Of a stretch of 64,000 nucleotides of DNA, positions 50,987 to 59,618 are shown piece after piece (the stretch's first letter is position 1; every line of letters starts with the position of its first letter). The position numbers and the translations under genes were made by a program. Source of the stretch: Epilithonimonas sp. JDS (lineage in GTDB: Bacteria; Bacteroidota; Bacteroidia; Flavobacteriales; Weeksellaceae); the NCBI RefSeq assembly GCF_021261315.1, contig NZ_JAJSAX010000004.1, forward strand, positions 248,001 to 312,000, given 5' to 3'. The notes below the pieces were generated by a model. That model ran no database searches and had not been told where the DNA came from. It worked only from the letters and a program-made list of their open reading frames with translations.

Positions 50987-51619
50987 TTACCAGTATTTTT
51001 GATTTGAAGTTCCGTAAAGATCCAAGACCCTTTGGGTATTGTTCTGTTTTTTTGCTCTCAAGTAGCTTACAGAGATATTCTTGTTCGTGTAGTAGCGCAC
51101 CAGATTATGATATTCCTTCACTTCTTTGTAAACCCGGTCGACCACGTCCATTCTTTCTTTATCATTGAGCGAAAGTCCATTGGCTGTAATGATCTGCTGT
51201 AATTCTTTAAGAAGTTCGGTGCTTTCTGTTAGAAGCGCGGAATAGCCGTTTGCAATAGCCGTAAGCTCCTGAGCATTGAAGTTGGGATCGTTAAGCATCT
51301 TACTGAAATTGGTAACGTAGATCTCTGAGACATCGCCGACCATCAAGACGGTCTGCTGCACCTTCCTGGCATCTTTGACCAGATTGTTGATAGACTTCAG
51401 CTTGTCATAATATTCCTTGCCCTGTTCATATACTTTCTTCACTTCGTTGAAGTTCTTGACAACATTGGAAACCGTTGATGAGGTCTGCACGATCTCATTG
51501 GCAGAATTGAGGATTCCGGATGCCAGGTTGGCCGGATCGGTCACTACAAATTGTGCCTTTGCATAGTTGGCGGTAGCGAAAATGGCTACCATTGCTGTTT
51601 TAATGATTAAATTTTTCAT
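50987..51619 (-). CDS. traI: Conjugative transfer protein TraI (DUF4141, VirB5-like)
   Basis: This 210-residue protein has a signal peptide (MKNLIIKTAMVAIFATANYAKAQ) and a long coiled helical body (VVKNFNEVKKVYEQGKEYYD), matching DUF4141/TraI. It is periplasmic and possibly a pilus-tip-like component. It lies between traG (24 bp) and traJ (1 bp). It is unrelated to the F-plasmid relaxase TraI despite the name. Confidence 0.88.
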   Translation of the reverse strand: MKNLIIKTAMVAIFATANYAKAQFVVTDPANLASGILNSANEIVQTSSTVSNVVKNFNEVKKVYEQGKEYYDKLKSINNLVKDARKVQQTVLMVGDVSEIYVTNFSKMLNDPNFNAQELTAIANGYSALLTESTELLKELQQIITANGLSLNDKERMDVVDRVYKEVKEYHNLVRYYTNKNISVSYLRAKKQNNTQRVLDLYGTSNQKYW

Positions 51620-51643
51620 TGTCGTAAATTTTAAATGATTGAA

Positions 51644-54151
51644 TTATTTGTCTTTGGTCGGTTTGATTCTCTTGAGAGAGATCCTTTTGATAGCATGTTC
51701 CACATTGCCGTCAAGTTCAGAGGCCAGATTCATCACCTCCATTTTTTCAGTTTCTTCGGTGGTATAAGCAAGATATTCTTCGGTGGAAACTTCCGTCGCA
51801 TAGACCGCGGAGTGTGTTCCGCCCAGTCCGATCCAGACTTCTTTGTAGAGTCTTCTCGGATCGTTGTTCATATTGATCGAAAGTACCTGAGCTTTTTCCT
51901 TATCAGTTAAGCCAAGCATCGCCTGGATGTCATCGAATTTGTTCATATACTTTCTCTGGTCCAAAAGGATCTTACAATCTGAATTGTTAATAATGCTTTC
52001 CTTGACGATCGGTGACTGGATGATGTCATCCACTTCCTGGGTTACCACGATGGCTTCCCCGAAGAACTTTCTGACCGTTTTGAACAGGTATTTGATATAC
52101 TCTGCCATTCCTTCTTTGGCGATCGCTTTCCAGGCTTCTTCAATGAGAATGAGTTTTCTGATGCCCTTGAGCCTCCGCATCTTATTGATGAAAACCTCCA
52201 TAATGATGATGGTCACGATCGGGAACAGGATCTTGTGGTCTTTGATCGCATCGATCTCAAACACGATGAAACGTTTCGACAAGAGGTCTAATTGCTTTTC
52301 TGAATTCAGCAGGTAATCGTATTCTCCGCCTTTGTAATATGGCTCCAATACATTAAGAAAGTTGGCAATGTCAAAGTCCTTTTCCCGGACTTTCTTTTGT
52401 TCCAGAACTTTCTGATAATCATCCTTGACATAGTCGTAAAATCCGTTGAATGACGGATGGTCATTATTTTTTTTGATCTGCTCAATGTATCCGCTCACCG
52501 CATTGGAAAGTGCTACCTCTTCTGAACGGGTCGGCGGTTCATCATCCCTCTTCCATAAAGTGAGGATCAGGGTCTTGATGCTTTCTCTTTTTTCGATATC
52601 GAAGACACCGTCATCGGTGTAAAATGGATTGAAGGCAATGGGATTGTCCTCGGTATAGGTAAAATACACACCGTCCTCCCCTTTTGTCTTTCCCTTGATG
52701 AGTTCGCACAAGCCCTGGTAAGAATTTCCGGTATCGACCAACAGTACGTGAGCACCCTGTTCATAATACTGCCTCACCATATGGTTGGTAAAGAAAGATT
52801 TTCCGCTTCCTGAAGACCCCAAAATAAACTTGTTCCGATTCGTGATGATCCCCTGTTTCATCGGAAGATCGGAGATATCCAGATGAATCGGTTTTCCGGT
52901 CAGGCGGTCGGCCATCTTGATCCCGAACGTTGAGGGTGAATCCTGATAATTGGTTTCCTCTGTAAAAAAACACAAAGCCGGCTCAATGAACGTGTAAAAG
53001 CTTTCTTCACTTGGGAAATCACCGGCGTTGCCTGGGATACCCGCCCAGTAAAGCGTTGCTGTATCCGTTGTATTATGGCGTGGCTTGCATTCCATCAACG
53101 CCAAGGCACTGCCGGTATCATTTTTCAGCTGTTTCAGTTCTGAAGGATTATCCGACCACGACATCACATTGAAATGCGCCCGGATGGATTGAAGACCATA
53201 AGAGTGTGCTTCATTGAGGTATTTCTCGATCCATTCCTTGTTGATCTGGTTCGCTCTGCTGTATCTCGCCAACGAATGCATATTCCTTGCTGACTTCTCA
53301 AATTTGGATAGATTCTCATCGCTGTTATCAATGAACAGATACTGATTGTAAATGTGATTGCAACTTAAAAGAAGACCAACCGGAGATGCGAAAGAAAGCA
53401 AGCAATCACTGCGGTCAGTACTCAGCTTTTCATAGCGGCTGTGTGATGAAACAGAACCCGGCAGATCATCTGTATCGGATAAGGTGTGCATACTGATTCG
53501 GTTGTTTCCAATACGCATTTCTTCCGATCCTAGCTTGATATCCTGCAAAGAGGGATTAGGTTCTCTTGATAAGGTCAGGTACTGTTCTAGTATTCCGGAT
53601 TGTTCGGCAGTTCCTGAAATTTCATCTTCAGTCATTCTTTCTAGTTTGATGTAGCCGCTGTCATTCATAATTCTTTCAAACTGATCGATGGCTTCCAAAA
53701 AACGGCTGATCACCTCTTTGTCTTTGATCTCCTTTGGGATCAGCTTACCCTTGCAGAGGGATGAAAAGTTGCTCTGCATACGCATCCTCTCCTTACTGGT
53801 TTTCGTAATGAACAGATAGCAATAGTGGTTTAAAAATGGTCTCTCATTGAAATGTCTTTCAAAAGATTTTGACAGAAAACTTTGGTCTTCTCTGAAAAGG
53901 TCAGGGTTGTAGTTTTCCTTGATAAACCAATCTTGCTTATGCACAATAGTAAAATCTGGCAGAGTCTTGATGGCCTTAAACCATGCCGAATGCATCGCTT
54001 CATATTCAGCCGAGGCCACTGTAAACAGTTCAGGAAGTCTGACCTTAAAGCAAACCGTGACGTCCGCATCTTTTGAAATAATACAATTGTTTTCAATCGC
54101 AAGCAGCGGAAATTTACTCTCCAGGGTTGCGGCTTTGGAGGTATTTCTCAT
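51644..54151 (-). CDS. traG: Conjugation ATPase TraG (VirB4-like)
   Basis: About 835 residues from the ATG at 54151, which overlaps the traF stop (ATGA); an in-frame ATG 15 codons earlier lies inside traF. The N-terminal TraG_N domain is followed by the ATPase: Walker A FILGSSGSGKSFFTNH near 448, Walker B RKLILIEEAWKAI near 660, then VVTQEVDDI and DQRKY motifs. It powers assembly of the type IV secretion channel. It is the VirB4 homologue, not the coupling protein, in Bacteroidetes nomenclature. Confidence 0.93.
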   Translation of the reverse strand: MRNTSKAATLESKFPLLAIENNCIISKDADVTVCFKVRLPELFTVASAEYEAMHSAWFKAIKTLPDFTIVHKQDWFIKENYNPDLFREDQSFLSKSFERHFNERPFLNHYCYLFITKTSKERMRMQSNFSSLCKGKLIPKEIKDKEVISRFLEAIDQFERIMNDSGYIKLERMTEDEISGTAEQSGILEQYLTLSREPNPSLQDIKLGSEEMRIGNNRISMHTLSDTDDLPGSVSSHSRYEKLSTDRSDCLLSFASPVGLLLSCNHIYNQYLFIDNSDENLSKFEKSARNMHSLARYSRANQINKEWIEKYLNEAHSYGLQSIRAHFNVMSWSDNPSELKQLKNDTGSALALMECKPRHNTTDTATLYWAGIPGNAGDFPSEESFYTFIEPALCFFTEETNYQDSPSTFGIKMADRLTGKPIHLDISDLPMKQGIITNRNKFILGSSGSGKSFFTNHMVRQYYEQGAHVLLVDTGNSYQGLCELIKGKTKGEDGVYFTYTEDNPIAFNPFYTDDGVFDIEKRESIKTLILTLWKRDDEPPTRSEEVALSNAVSGYIEQIKKNNDHPSFNGFYDYVKDDYQKVLEQKKVREKDFDIANFLNVLEPYYKGGEYDYLLNSEKQLDLLSKRFIVFEIDAIKDHKILFPIVTIIIMEVFINKMRRLKGIRKLILIEEAWKAIAKEGMAEYIKYLFKTVRKFFGEAIVVTQEVDDIIQSPIVKESIINNSDCKILLDQRKYMNKFDDIQAMLGLTDKEKAQVLSINMNNDPRRLYKEVWIGLGGTHSAVYATEVSTEEYLAYTTEETEKMEVMNLASELDGNVEHAIKRISLKRIKPTKDK

Positions 54152-54480
54152 ACTGATGCTTTTTGACGGTTGCTTTTCAGGTAGCGATAGATGCACTTTC
54201 GGCTGATGATATATTTTGGATGCTTTTTTTGAGCGCCTAATTTCATCAGTCCGTGTTCGCCATATCTTCCATTCAGTGAGAATGTCTGCCAGATCAGTAT
54301 GGCACTACTTGCTCCGCCGATCATAAGGCAGAGATAGGTGTTGACACCAGCCATGTACATGACCATCACAAGTACGAGTATTCCCAATAATCCCCCTGCA
54401 AAAATGAACAGGTATTGTGCTTTTAATCCTTTGAACTCTACCGTTCTTCCGATGCCTTTGTTGATATGATAAGTACTCAT
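54148..54480 (-). CDS. traF: Conjugative transfer protein TraF (DUF4133, VirB3-like)
   Basis: About 110 residues from the ATG at 54480 (MSTYHINKGIGRTVEFKGLK), the standard DUF4133 start. Two membrane helices follow (YLFIFAGGLLGILVLVMVMY; LCLMIGGASSAILIW). The C-terminus is basic (AQKKHPKYIISRK). It overlaps traG by 4 bp and lies 11 bp after traE. Confidence 0.9.
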   Translation of the reverse strand: MSTYHINKGIGRTVEFKGLKAQYLFIFAGGLLGILVLVMVMYMAGVNTYLCLMIGGASSAILIWQTFSLNGRYGEHGLMKLGAQKKHPKYIISRKCIYRYLKSNRQKASV

Positions 54481-54491
54481 AGTAACAAAAT

Positions 54492-54797
54492 TTAAAGGAA
54501 GAATGAACGGAGGATCGTAGCAGCCACGATCAGAAAGATACACGCACCGAACCAGCTGGCAGCGGTCTTACTGGTATCAGGGTCACCACTGCTGAACTTG
54601 TTGTAAACCTTGACGCCTCCGATGAGTCCCACGACAGCCCCGATTGCGTAGATTAATTGGGTAGCCGGTTCAAAATAAGAGGTCACCATTTGTGTTGCCT
54701 CGTTGATCCCTGCGGTTCCGTTGCCTTGGGCAAAGACACCCGTTACTGCTAAAATGGTCAGACCTGATAGCAGTAGTTTTTTTCTTTGTTTTTTCAT
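54492..54797 (-). CDS. traE: Conjugative transfer protein TraE (DUF4134, VirB2-like)
   Basis: This 101-residue protein has a signal sequence ending in TGVFAQ, then two membrane helices (LIYAIGAVVGLIGGVKVY; WFGACIFLIVAATILRSFF) as in pilin-like DUF4134 proteins. It is the first gene of the traE-traQ operon. A short CCGCA/TGCGG hairpin lies in its leader. It is separated from traD by an inserted protease gene. Confidence 0.9.
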   Translation of the reverse strand: MKKQRKKLLLSGLTILAVTGVFAQGNGTAGINEATQMVTSYFEPATQLIYAIGAVVGLIGGVKVYNKFSSGDPDTSKTAASWFGACIFLIVAATILRSFFL

Positions 54798-55235
54798 AAT
54801 TGAAACACATCAATTTGTTATGGTGTGCCGCACTTTGCGGAACTATGGGACAAAGATGTCAGGGTCTTGGATTTATTTCAGGAGAATGGCCGTATCGGGA
54901 ATAATTTGGCTGTAATATTACATTTGGGTAGTGTGTTACTAATTAATTATAAAATTCTGCGACCCTCTCTTCGAAAATTTTTCAAAGATTTTTTAATCTC
55001 CGTACAACATAAAAGTGAAATTTTATTTCACTGTAATAAAACGAATGTTCATTTTCGTACAGATATTGTCCATTAATGAACACTTCTAAAACAATTTTTC
55101 AATCCATGAAGCACATTTTCAAAGGGATAGTATGCAATAAATCTATGGTATTCCTCTTGTAATCTACACTGAAAACCTTTATGGTGCAAAAGGAAATTAA
55201 CACATAAATTAAAGATTATTACAATCAATTTAAAA
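54798..55235. other. Intergenic region between traE and the protease gene, 438 bp
   Basis: This divergent promoter region has no well-supported gene. TGTTCATT (55046-55053) and AATGAACA (55075-55082) form an 8-bp inverted repeat, a possible operator. TACATTTG (54920-54927) matches a -7 box on the plus strand. A GTG-started 83-codon frame (54825-55076) overlaps these and lacks recognisable features. Confidence 0.5.
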
Positions 55236-56693
55236 ATGATAAGCAGAATGAAGACTTATAAATATATACTTTCTATGATGATGCTTTTATTGACGATGAA
55301 TCTGAAATCGCAATCAAAAGTAGATGTGGAGTTCAATCCTAATATTGCAACTTACTCCATTGTCGAATATCTGGTGGCAAAAGAGCAGGGACGGCTTTTC
55401 TACATCGATGGAAGAACGGACATCAGCTATCTTCCGCTAGCAGATTTGGCGAACAAGGAAATAAACAAATATGATAATACCAAAATCATAAAAGCTATGC
55501 AGGATTATCTTAAAATTGCTGGCCAACAACAGGATTTGTCTTATCAGGTTTTATTAAAGCATCATATTTTTCCGGCAAAAGGATATGATTATCCAATTGA
55601 AGAAAATGATAATGAGAAAAAAGAAGCTGTAGAAAAATTTGTAGAACAATTGAGAGCGTTTTATATCGAAAGAAACCTTGGGCAATTCTTCAAAGACCAA
55701 AACAAATTTCTCGAAGGTGCAAAGAACGAGGTCAGAAAAAATATTCCGCCTTCCTATATGTCAAAAATGGAAAAATATTATGGGCAAAAGTTTCTTGCGT
55801 ACAAATTTTACATTAATCCCTTTGATGTGTTGCCTTACAGCGATGTTTTCTGGCACGGCAACGGACCTTTGTTCAGGTCTGGAAAAGGACAGGTGGCGAA
55901 TATGATTAGCAGCGCTTACGTTCCGCTGAAAAAGAAAAATAATATCAAAGATTATAAGGAATTTGGATTCAATCATCCGGAAACGACCAACTTTTTAATC
56001 ACGCACGAGTTCGGACATTCATTTGTCAATCAGCATTTGGGTCAATACGAAGCCAGAATCAATCAGAGCGATAATCTGATGTCTGAGGCTTTTATTAATA
56101 AAATGGACGGACAAGGTTATTCTTACTGGCCATCTTGTGTGGGCGAGCATATTGTAAGAACAGGGGAAATCCGGATTGCTTTGGCCAATGGAAATTCTCA
56201 ATTGGCAGAAAAATTAAGAAGTCAGCATGTCATAGAAAATTCTTTTGTACTCATTCCAGACTTTGAAAAGAAAATGGAAGAATATGAAAACGATCGAGTA
56301 AAATATAAATCATTTAAGGATTTCGTTCCTGAATTACTTACTGTTTTAGACGAAACTAGTGTCGAAAAAGTAAGAGAAAAACTGAATTTACCTAATGAAA
56401 AATACGAAATGACTTTAATGATTACTGTGCCTAAAAACAGCGGTGACGTTTATATCACAGGCAATCAAACGTCAATTGGCAGTTGGAATCCGCAGAAAAT
56501 AAAACTCGATAAAACCAATGAAACAACAAGAAAAATTACGTTTAAAACCTATCCTGATCTAAGATTCAAATTTACCAGGGGAAGTTGGCAGACGGAAGGA
56601 ACGATTGATGGAATCGAAGAAGGCAAAGATGTTCATTTATCCTTGGACAAAAATACAACGATTAATTATACCATTACAAAATGGAAGCAATGA
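55236..56693 (+). CDS. Secreted DUF4932-type metalloprotease with starch-binding-like C-terminus
   Basis: This 485-residue protein has a signal peptide (MKTYKYILSMMMLLLTMNLK from the second ATG at 55251). The zinc-metallopeptidase motif HEFGHSFVN lies near residue 256, inside a DUF4932-like domain (about 30-380). The C-terminal ~90 residues resemble a CBM20 beta-sandwich (DVYITGNQTSIGSWNPQKIK). It should be exported and cleave proteins or peptides outside the cytoplasm. It is oriented opposite to the tra genes and splits the traA-D block from traE-Q, so it looks like inserted cargo with its own promoter. Confidence 0.75.
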   Translation: MISRMKTYKYILSMMMLLLTMNLKSQSKVDVEFNPNIATYSIVEYLVAKEQGRLFYIDGRTDISYLPLADLANKEINKYDNTKIIKAMQDYLKIAGQQQDLSYQVLLKHHIFPAKGYDYPIEENDNEKKEAVEKFVEQLRAFYIERNLGQFFKDQNKFLEGAKNEVRKNIPPSYMSKMEKYYGQKFLAYKFYINPFDVLPYSDVFWHGNGPLFRSGKGQVANMISSAYVPLKKKNNIKDYKEFGFNHPETTNFLITHEFGHSFVNQHLGQYEARINQSDNLMSEAFINKMDGQGYSYWPSCVGEHIVRTGEIRIALANGNSQLAEKLRSQHVIENSFVLIPDFEKKMEEYENDRVKYKSFKDFVPELLTVLDETSVEKVREKLNLPNEKYEMTLMITVPKNSGDVYITGNQTSIGSWNPQKIKLDKTNETTRKITFKTYPDLRFKFTRGSWQTEGTIDGIEEGKDVHLSLDKNTTINYTITKWKQ

Positions 56694-56718
56694 ATTAAAA
56701 CTACAAAAGGGAGTTTGC

Positions 56719-57342
56719 CTAAACAAACTCCCCAATGTCGAAACCCTCAGCATTATCTTTACGCTTAAAAGAAATTTCCCCTTTTTCATTCGAAATACTT
56801 TGGATCAACAAAGCGGCAATTCGATTTGATGCATCACCTAATGAAATTTCTAAAAGATCAAAAAGCTCGGTTCCCTGAATTTTTTGAAGGATGTTGACCG
56901 CTTGCCGTTCTAAGTCTGGCTCCAGCACATTCTGCTGAAGCAGCTGTCCCGCAGTACTCAATTCCTGAAATGTAACCCCTGTTGCAAACCCACTTTCTAT
57001 TTTAGAATCATCCTGGTACTGCCAGTCTTCTTCCTCGTCTTCCCAATCATTATTTTTGACCAGTATTTCGTCAAGTTCTTTTTTTGAAGCCGTATTTTCA
57101 AATGCCTCCTCCTTGGTTTCTGAATCAAAATTATTCGCTTTTAGTATGATAGATTTGTTCTGGCTATGATCAGCATCGGGTTGCTTTAACTTTCTTTCTT
57201 CTTTATTTGTTTGACCCATTATAGAGGGCACAATTGGGTGAGATTCGGCATTTTTTTCCTGCTGATGCTGATTGATATACTTCTTATCCCAAAGCAGCAG
57301 GATGATAATGAGTAGTAGTCCTAAAATGATTAATTGTTCCAT
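56719..57342 (-). CDS. traD: Conjugative transfer protein TraD
   Basis: In this 207-residue protein one N-terminal membrane helix (LIILGLLLIIILLLW) is followed by a charged, low-complexity cytoplasmic region and a helical C-terminal domain (GVTFQELSTAGQLLQQ, KGEISFKRKDNAEGFDIGEF), the usual TraD pattern in Bacteroidetes elements. It is the last gene of the traA-C-D group. It is not the F-plasmid coupling protein of the same name. Confidence 0.75.
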   Translation of the reverse strand: MEQLIILGLLLIIILLLWDKKYINQHQQEKNAESHPIVPSIMGQTNKEERKLKQPDADHSQNKSIILKANNFDSETKEEAFENTASKKELDEILVKNNDWEDEEEDWQYQDDSKIESGFATGVTFQELSTAGQLLQQNVLEPDLERQAVNILQKIQGTELFDLLEISLGDASNRIAALLIQSISNEKGEISFKRKDNAEGFDIGEFV

Positions 57343-57353
57343 AAGATGATATA

Positions 57354-57749
57354 TTAAAAGATTGGACGGTATTTGCTGTTGAAATCGTCGGTGATCTCTT
57401 TTTCAAACGTTTCAAAATGGTACGCCAAAATATTATCGAGATAAGCATATAAAGGGATCTGATCTTCGGCAATGATCTGGATGATCCGTGAAAGTCTTTC
57501 ATGATATTCAGGTCGAATATAGATACTTTTATCACCACGTTTGGTCATTGTATGATGCGTAAGAAACTGCTCAGCGTAGGTAATTTCAACGCTTTTTTTG
57601 CTTTTTATTTTTTGCTTCGTCGCCGGCTTTTCCTTTGAGGAATCCAGTTCTTGGCTGTGCGGTTCCTTCTTTGGGGTGCCAGCCATGATAGACATCAGAT
57701 ATTGTTCATCGATATTTTTGTCTTCGCTGTTTATTTTATCATTGTCCAT
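57354..57749 (-). CDS. DUF3408 conjugal transfer protein (TraB/TraC type)
   Basis: This 131-residue protein has a charged N-terminal half and a C-terminal DUF3408 domain (SIYIRPEYHERLSRIIQIIA, YAYLDNILAYHFETF), a ribbon-helix-helix-like fold that accompanies the ParA-like TraA gene in these elements. It overlaps traA by 11 bp, so it is coupled to it. It probably acts as the ParB-like or DNA-binding partner; that role is inferred. Confidence 0.82.
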   Translation of the reverse strand: MDNDKINSEDKNIDEQYLMSIMAGTPKKEPHSQELDSSKEKPATKQKIKSKKSVEITYAEQFLTHHTMTKRGDKSIYIRPEYHERLSRIIQIIAEDQIPLYAYLDNILAYHFETFEKEITDDFNSKYRPIF

Positions 57750-58521
57750 CTCTTTCCAATTTTACAATTCTTAAAAATTCTTCCATAAACTGGTCTAGTC
57801 GGCATAATGTCATCAACTTAGGATCTGCCGGTAATAGTGTCGAACGGAAAACGGTTTTGGCAACCGTCTCCCCTTCTTTGCGAAATCTCTTGCTGTCTGT
57901 GATGGATGTTTTCATCAATTGAAGTCCGAGATTTTTGATGACCTTCTCATAGTTTTCATACAAAAGTGTTCTCTCCCTGCCATCGACCTGATTCCAGAAA
58001 AGATGGATGCTTTTGATTTCGGTGTGCTTTTTCTTCATCAAGATGTTGGTAAGGACATCCGTAAAACTCAAGGTGCTTTCAAGAACAACCCTATCCGCAG
58101 TTATGGGTGAAAAGATATAGTGAACATTGGCCAGTGTGCTCAAGATACCCGCAGTATTAACCGTGCCAGGGAGATCGAGAAAAACGACATCGGGAACAAC
58201 TTCGGAATTAGCTACATAAGTTTCAAGTTCATCTAAAACCGTATCGGTCTTGCTCTGGAAAACGGGATAAGCTTTTTTATTGATGCTGGTGAACTGCTTA
58301 TGGGCCATTTTTTTTAACACCTCATTTTGCATCACTGTTTTAAGATCCCGTTCTCTCATCTGTATCAAACTGTACTGTGGAAAATCACAATCAAATACTG
58401 CGACATTGTAACTCATCCGATAATGCAGGATACTGGCGATTAATGTTGTGAATGTGCTTTTGCCTACTCCACCTTTTTGAGTTGAAAAGGCAATGATTAC
58501 TGGTTGTTTTTTTGTTTCCAT
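57739..58521 (-). CDS. traA: ParA-like ATPase TraA
   Basis: About 260 residues from the ATG at 58521 (METKKQPVIIAFSTQKGGVG). The deviant Walker A KGGVGKSTF lies near residue 15, a DCDFPQ switch I-like segment follows, and Walker B VVFLDLPGT is near 120. ParA/MinD ATPases position DNA or complexes. In Bacteroidetes ICEs this gene heads the traA-C-D group. It overlaps the DUF3408 gene by 11 bp. Confidence 0.88.
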   Translation of the reverse strand: METKKQPVIIAFSTQKGGVGKSTFTTLIASILHYRMSYNVAVFDCDFPQYSLIQMRERDLKTVMQNEVLKKMAHKQFTSINKKAYPVFQSKTDTVLDELETYVANSEVVPDVVFLDLPGTVNTAGILSTLANVHYIFSPITADRVVLESTLSFTDVLTNILMKKKHTEIKSIHLFWNQVDGRERTLLYENYEKVIKNLGLQLMKTSITDSKRFRKEGETVAKTVFRSTLLPADPKLMTLCRLDQFMEEFLRIVKLERDGQ

Positions 58522-58639
58522 TTTTTTTATTTTATAGTTGAACATTAGTTAATGGTACTTGTAGAATGGCTGATGTTGAGAATGATTGCGCTACTTCCTG
58601 CGTTCTTGAAATCTTGAACCACTGAAAGCAGATCTGACT

Positions 58640-58942
58640 TCAGGAATGAGGAGAATCATTCAAGCAGTCAATTTGTCTTTCTTGATGGCATCCTATACTT
58701 GCATCCGCTTGCCATTCCTGATTGACCTTTATCCGGTAGAAATTCTGGACGTCCGGAAAGCTTGAATTCCTGAATACTGGATTGCCTGCCTTCAAGGTCT
58801 CAAACAATTTTGCCATCCACCAGTCCTGCCGACATTCTGGTACAAATAAATGGCATCCGGCTGCACTCAGCTTATAAGTGGTTGTCTTTGACTTGCAATG
58901 GATTTGTTTGGCCTTATAAGCTTTAGAGAGTCTGTGAAGCAT
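58640..58942 (-). CDS. Doubtful hypothetical protein
   Basis: A 100-codon frame rich in Cys, His and Gln (CHLFVPECRQDWW; GCHQERQIDC), with no domain, signal or coupled neighbour. The composition is unusual for the organism and many short repeats occur in the DNA, so it may be a chance frame in a structured non-coding region. It is kept because its length is notable in such AT-rich DNA and it is not the shadow of another gene. Confidence 0.25.
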   Translation of the reverse strand: MLHRLSKAYKAKQIHCKSKTTTYKLSAAGCHLFVPECRQDWWMAKLFETLKAGNPVFRNSSFPDVQNFYRIKVNQEWQADASIGCHQERQIDCLNDSPHS

Positions 58943-59063
58943 TGTAGTTTACTTTGTCAAAGCTTAGTTGACTGCTTTAAAGCTTTCGATCTTTAAACTG
59001 AGCAAGAACCTGCAATACTGAATTGAATCTATTGTATTGTGGGATTATCCTTTCACCCGAAAG

Positions 59064-59121
59064 GGGCAAGTTGTGTTTTGAGCATCTCGAAACGTTTTCG
59101 GATGCTCAAAACAACTTGCCC
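59064..59121. other. Predicted oriT hairpin upstream of mobA
   Basis: The arms 59064-59086 and 59101-59121 are complementary over 21 bp with a 2-nt bulge in the left arm; the 14-nt loop itself has CGAAA/TTTCG. Immediately after it comes CTTGCAGGGGGC. Position just upstream of mobA-mobB, symmetry and the GC-rich flank fit an origin of transfer. Confidence 0.6.
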
Positions 59122-59176
59122 TTGCAGGGGGCAGAAGCGATCTCCGAAGTCGATGTTTTGTTAATTAATTGAATAA

Positions 59177-59617
59177 ATGATGAGTGAACATAATGGTAAA
59201 GCACAAAAAAAGACAGGACGCCGTCCAAAGGCAGATCCTGCCAAGATCCGTTACACGATCTCATTTAATGAGGTGGAACATTCCCGATTTCTGGATCTTT
59301 TTGACCAGTCGGGAATGAACGTAAAGGCTCATTTTATAACCTCATGCATTTTTGAAAGGACGATTAAGACCATTAAAGTGGATAAGGGGACGATGGATTT
59401 TTATATGCGATTGACTTCATTTCACAGCCAGTTTCGCGCGGTAGGGGTCAATTATAATCAGATGGTCAAACTATTATATACTAATTTTTCAGAGAAAAAA
59501 GCTGCGGCTATCCTTTATAAATTGGAGAAACAGACCATAGAAATGGCAGCGATCTTTAAAAAGGTGATGCAGCTTACGGAAGAATTTAATCAGAAACATT
59601 TGAAAGATTCAGAATGA
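59177..59617 (+). CDS. mobA: Mobilisation protein MobA (relaxosome DNA-binding)
   Basis: The 146-residue protein has a basic N-terminus (KTGRRPKADPAKIRYTISFN) followed by a ribbon-helix-helix-like region and the helical segment VGVNYNQMVKLLYTNF, which resembles MobC/NikA-type accessory proteins. It should bind oriT and help the relaxase nick. It is one base upstream of the relaxase start, so translation is coupled. Confidence 0.85.
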   Translation: MMSEHNGKAQKKTGRRPKADPAKIRYTISFNEVEHSRFLDLFDQSGMNVKAHFITSCIFERTIKTIKVDKGTMDFYMRLTSFHSQFRAVGVNYNQMVKLLYTNFSEKKAAAILYKLEKQTIEMAAIFKKVMQLTEEFNQKHLKDSE

Positions 59618-59618
59618 A

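Larger units (their letters stand above)
58522..59176. other. Region between traA and mobA, 655 bp, including predicted oriT
   Basis: This divergent region contains a 100-codon minus-strand frame of doubtful status (58640-58942), a perfect palindrome GCTTTAAAGC (58974-58983) and the long hairpin at 59064-59121. Inverted copies AAGCAGTCAA (58662-58671) and TTGACTGCTT (58968-58977) flank the doubtful frame. Sites for the ParA/DUF3408 pair and the mobilisation proteins are expected here. Confidence 0.5.

Noticed and set aside
54825-55076. 83-codon GTG-started plus-strand frame upstream of the protease gene
   Set aside because: No domain or leader, and it overlaps the likely divergent promoter region of traE and the inverted repeat at 55046-55082.
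58662-58977. Small mobile cassette bounded by the AAGCAGTCAA/TTGACTGCTT inverted pair
   Set aside because: A 10-bp inverted match over ~300 bp is not far above chance here, and no target duplication or recombinase is linked to it.
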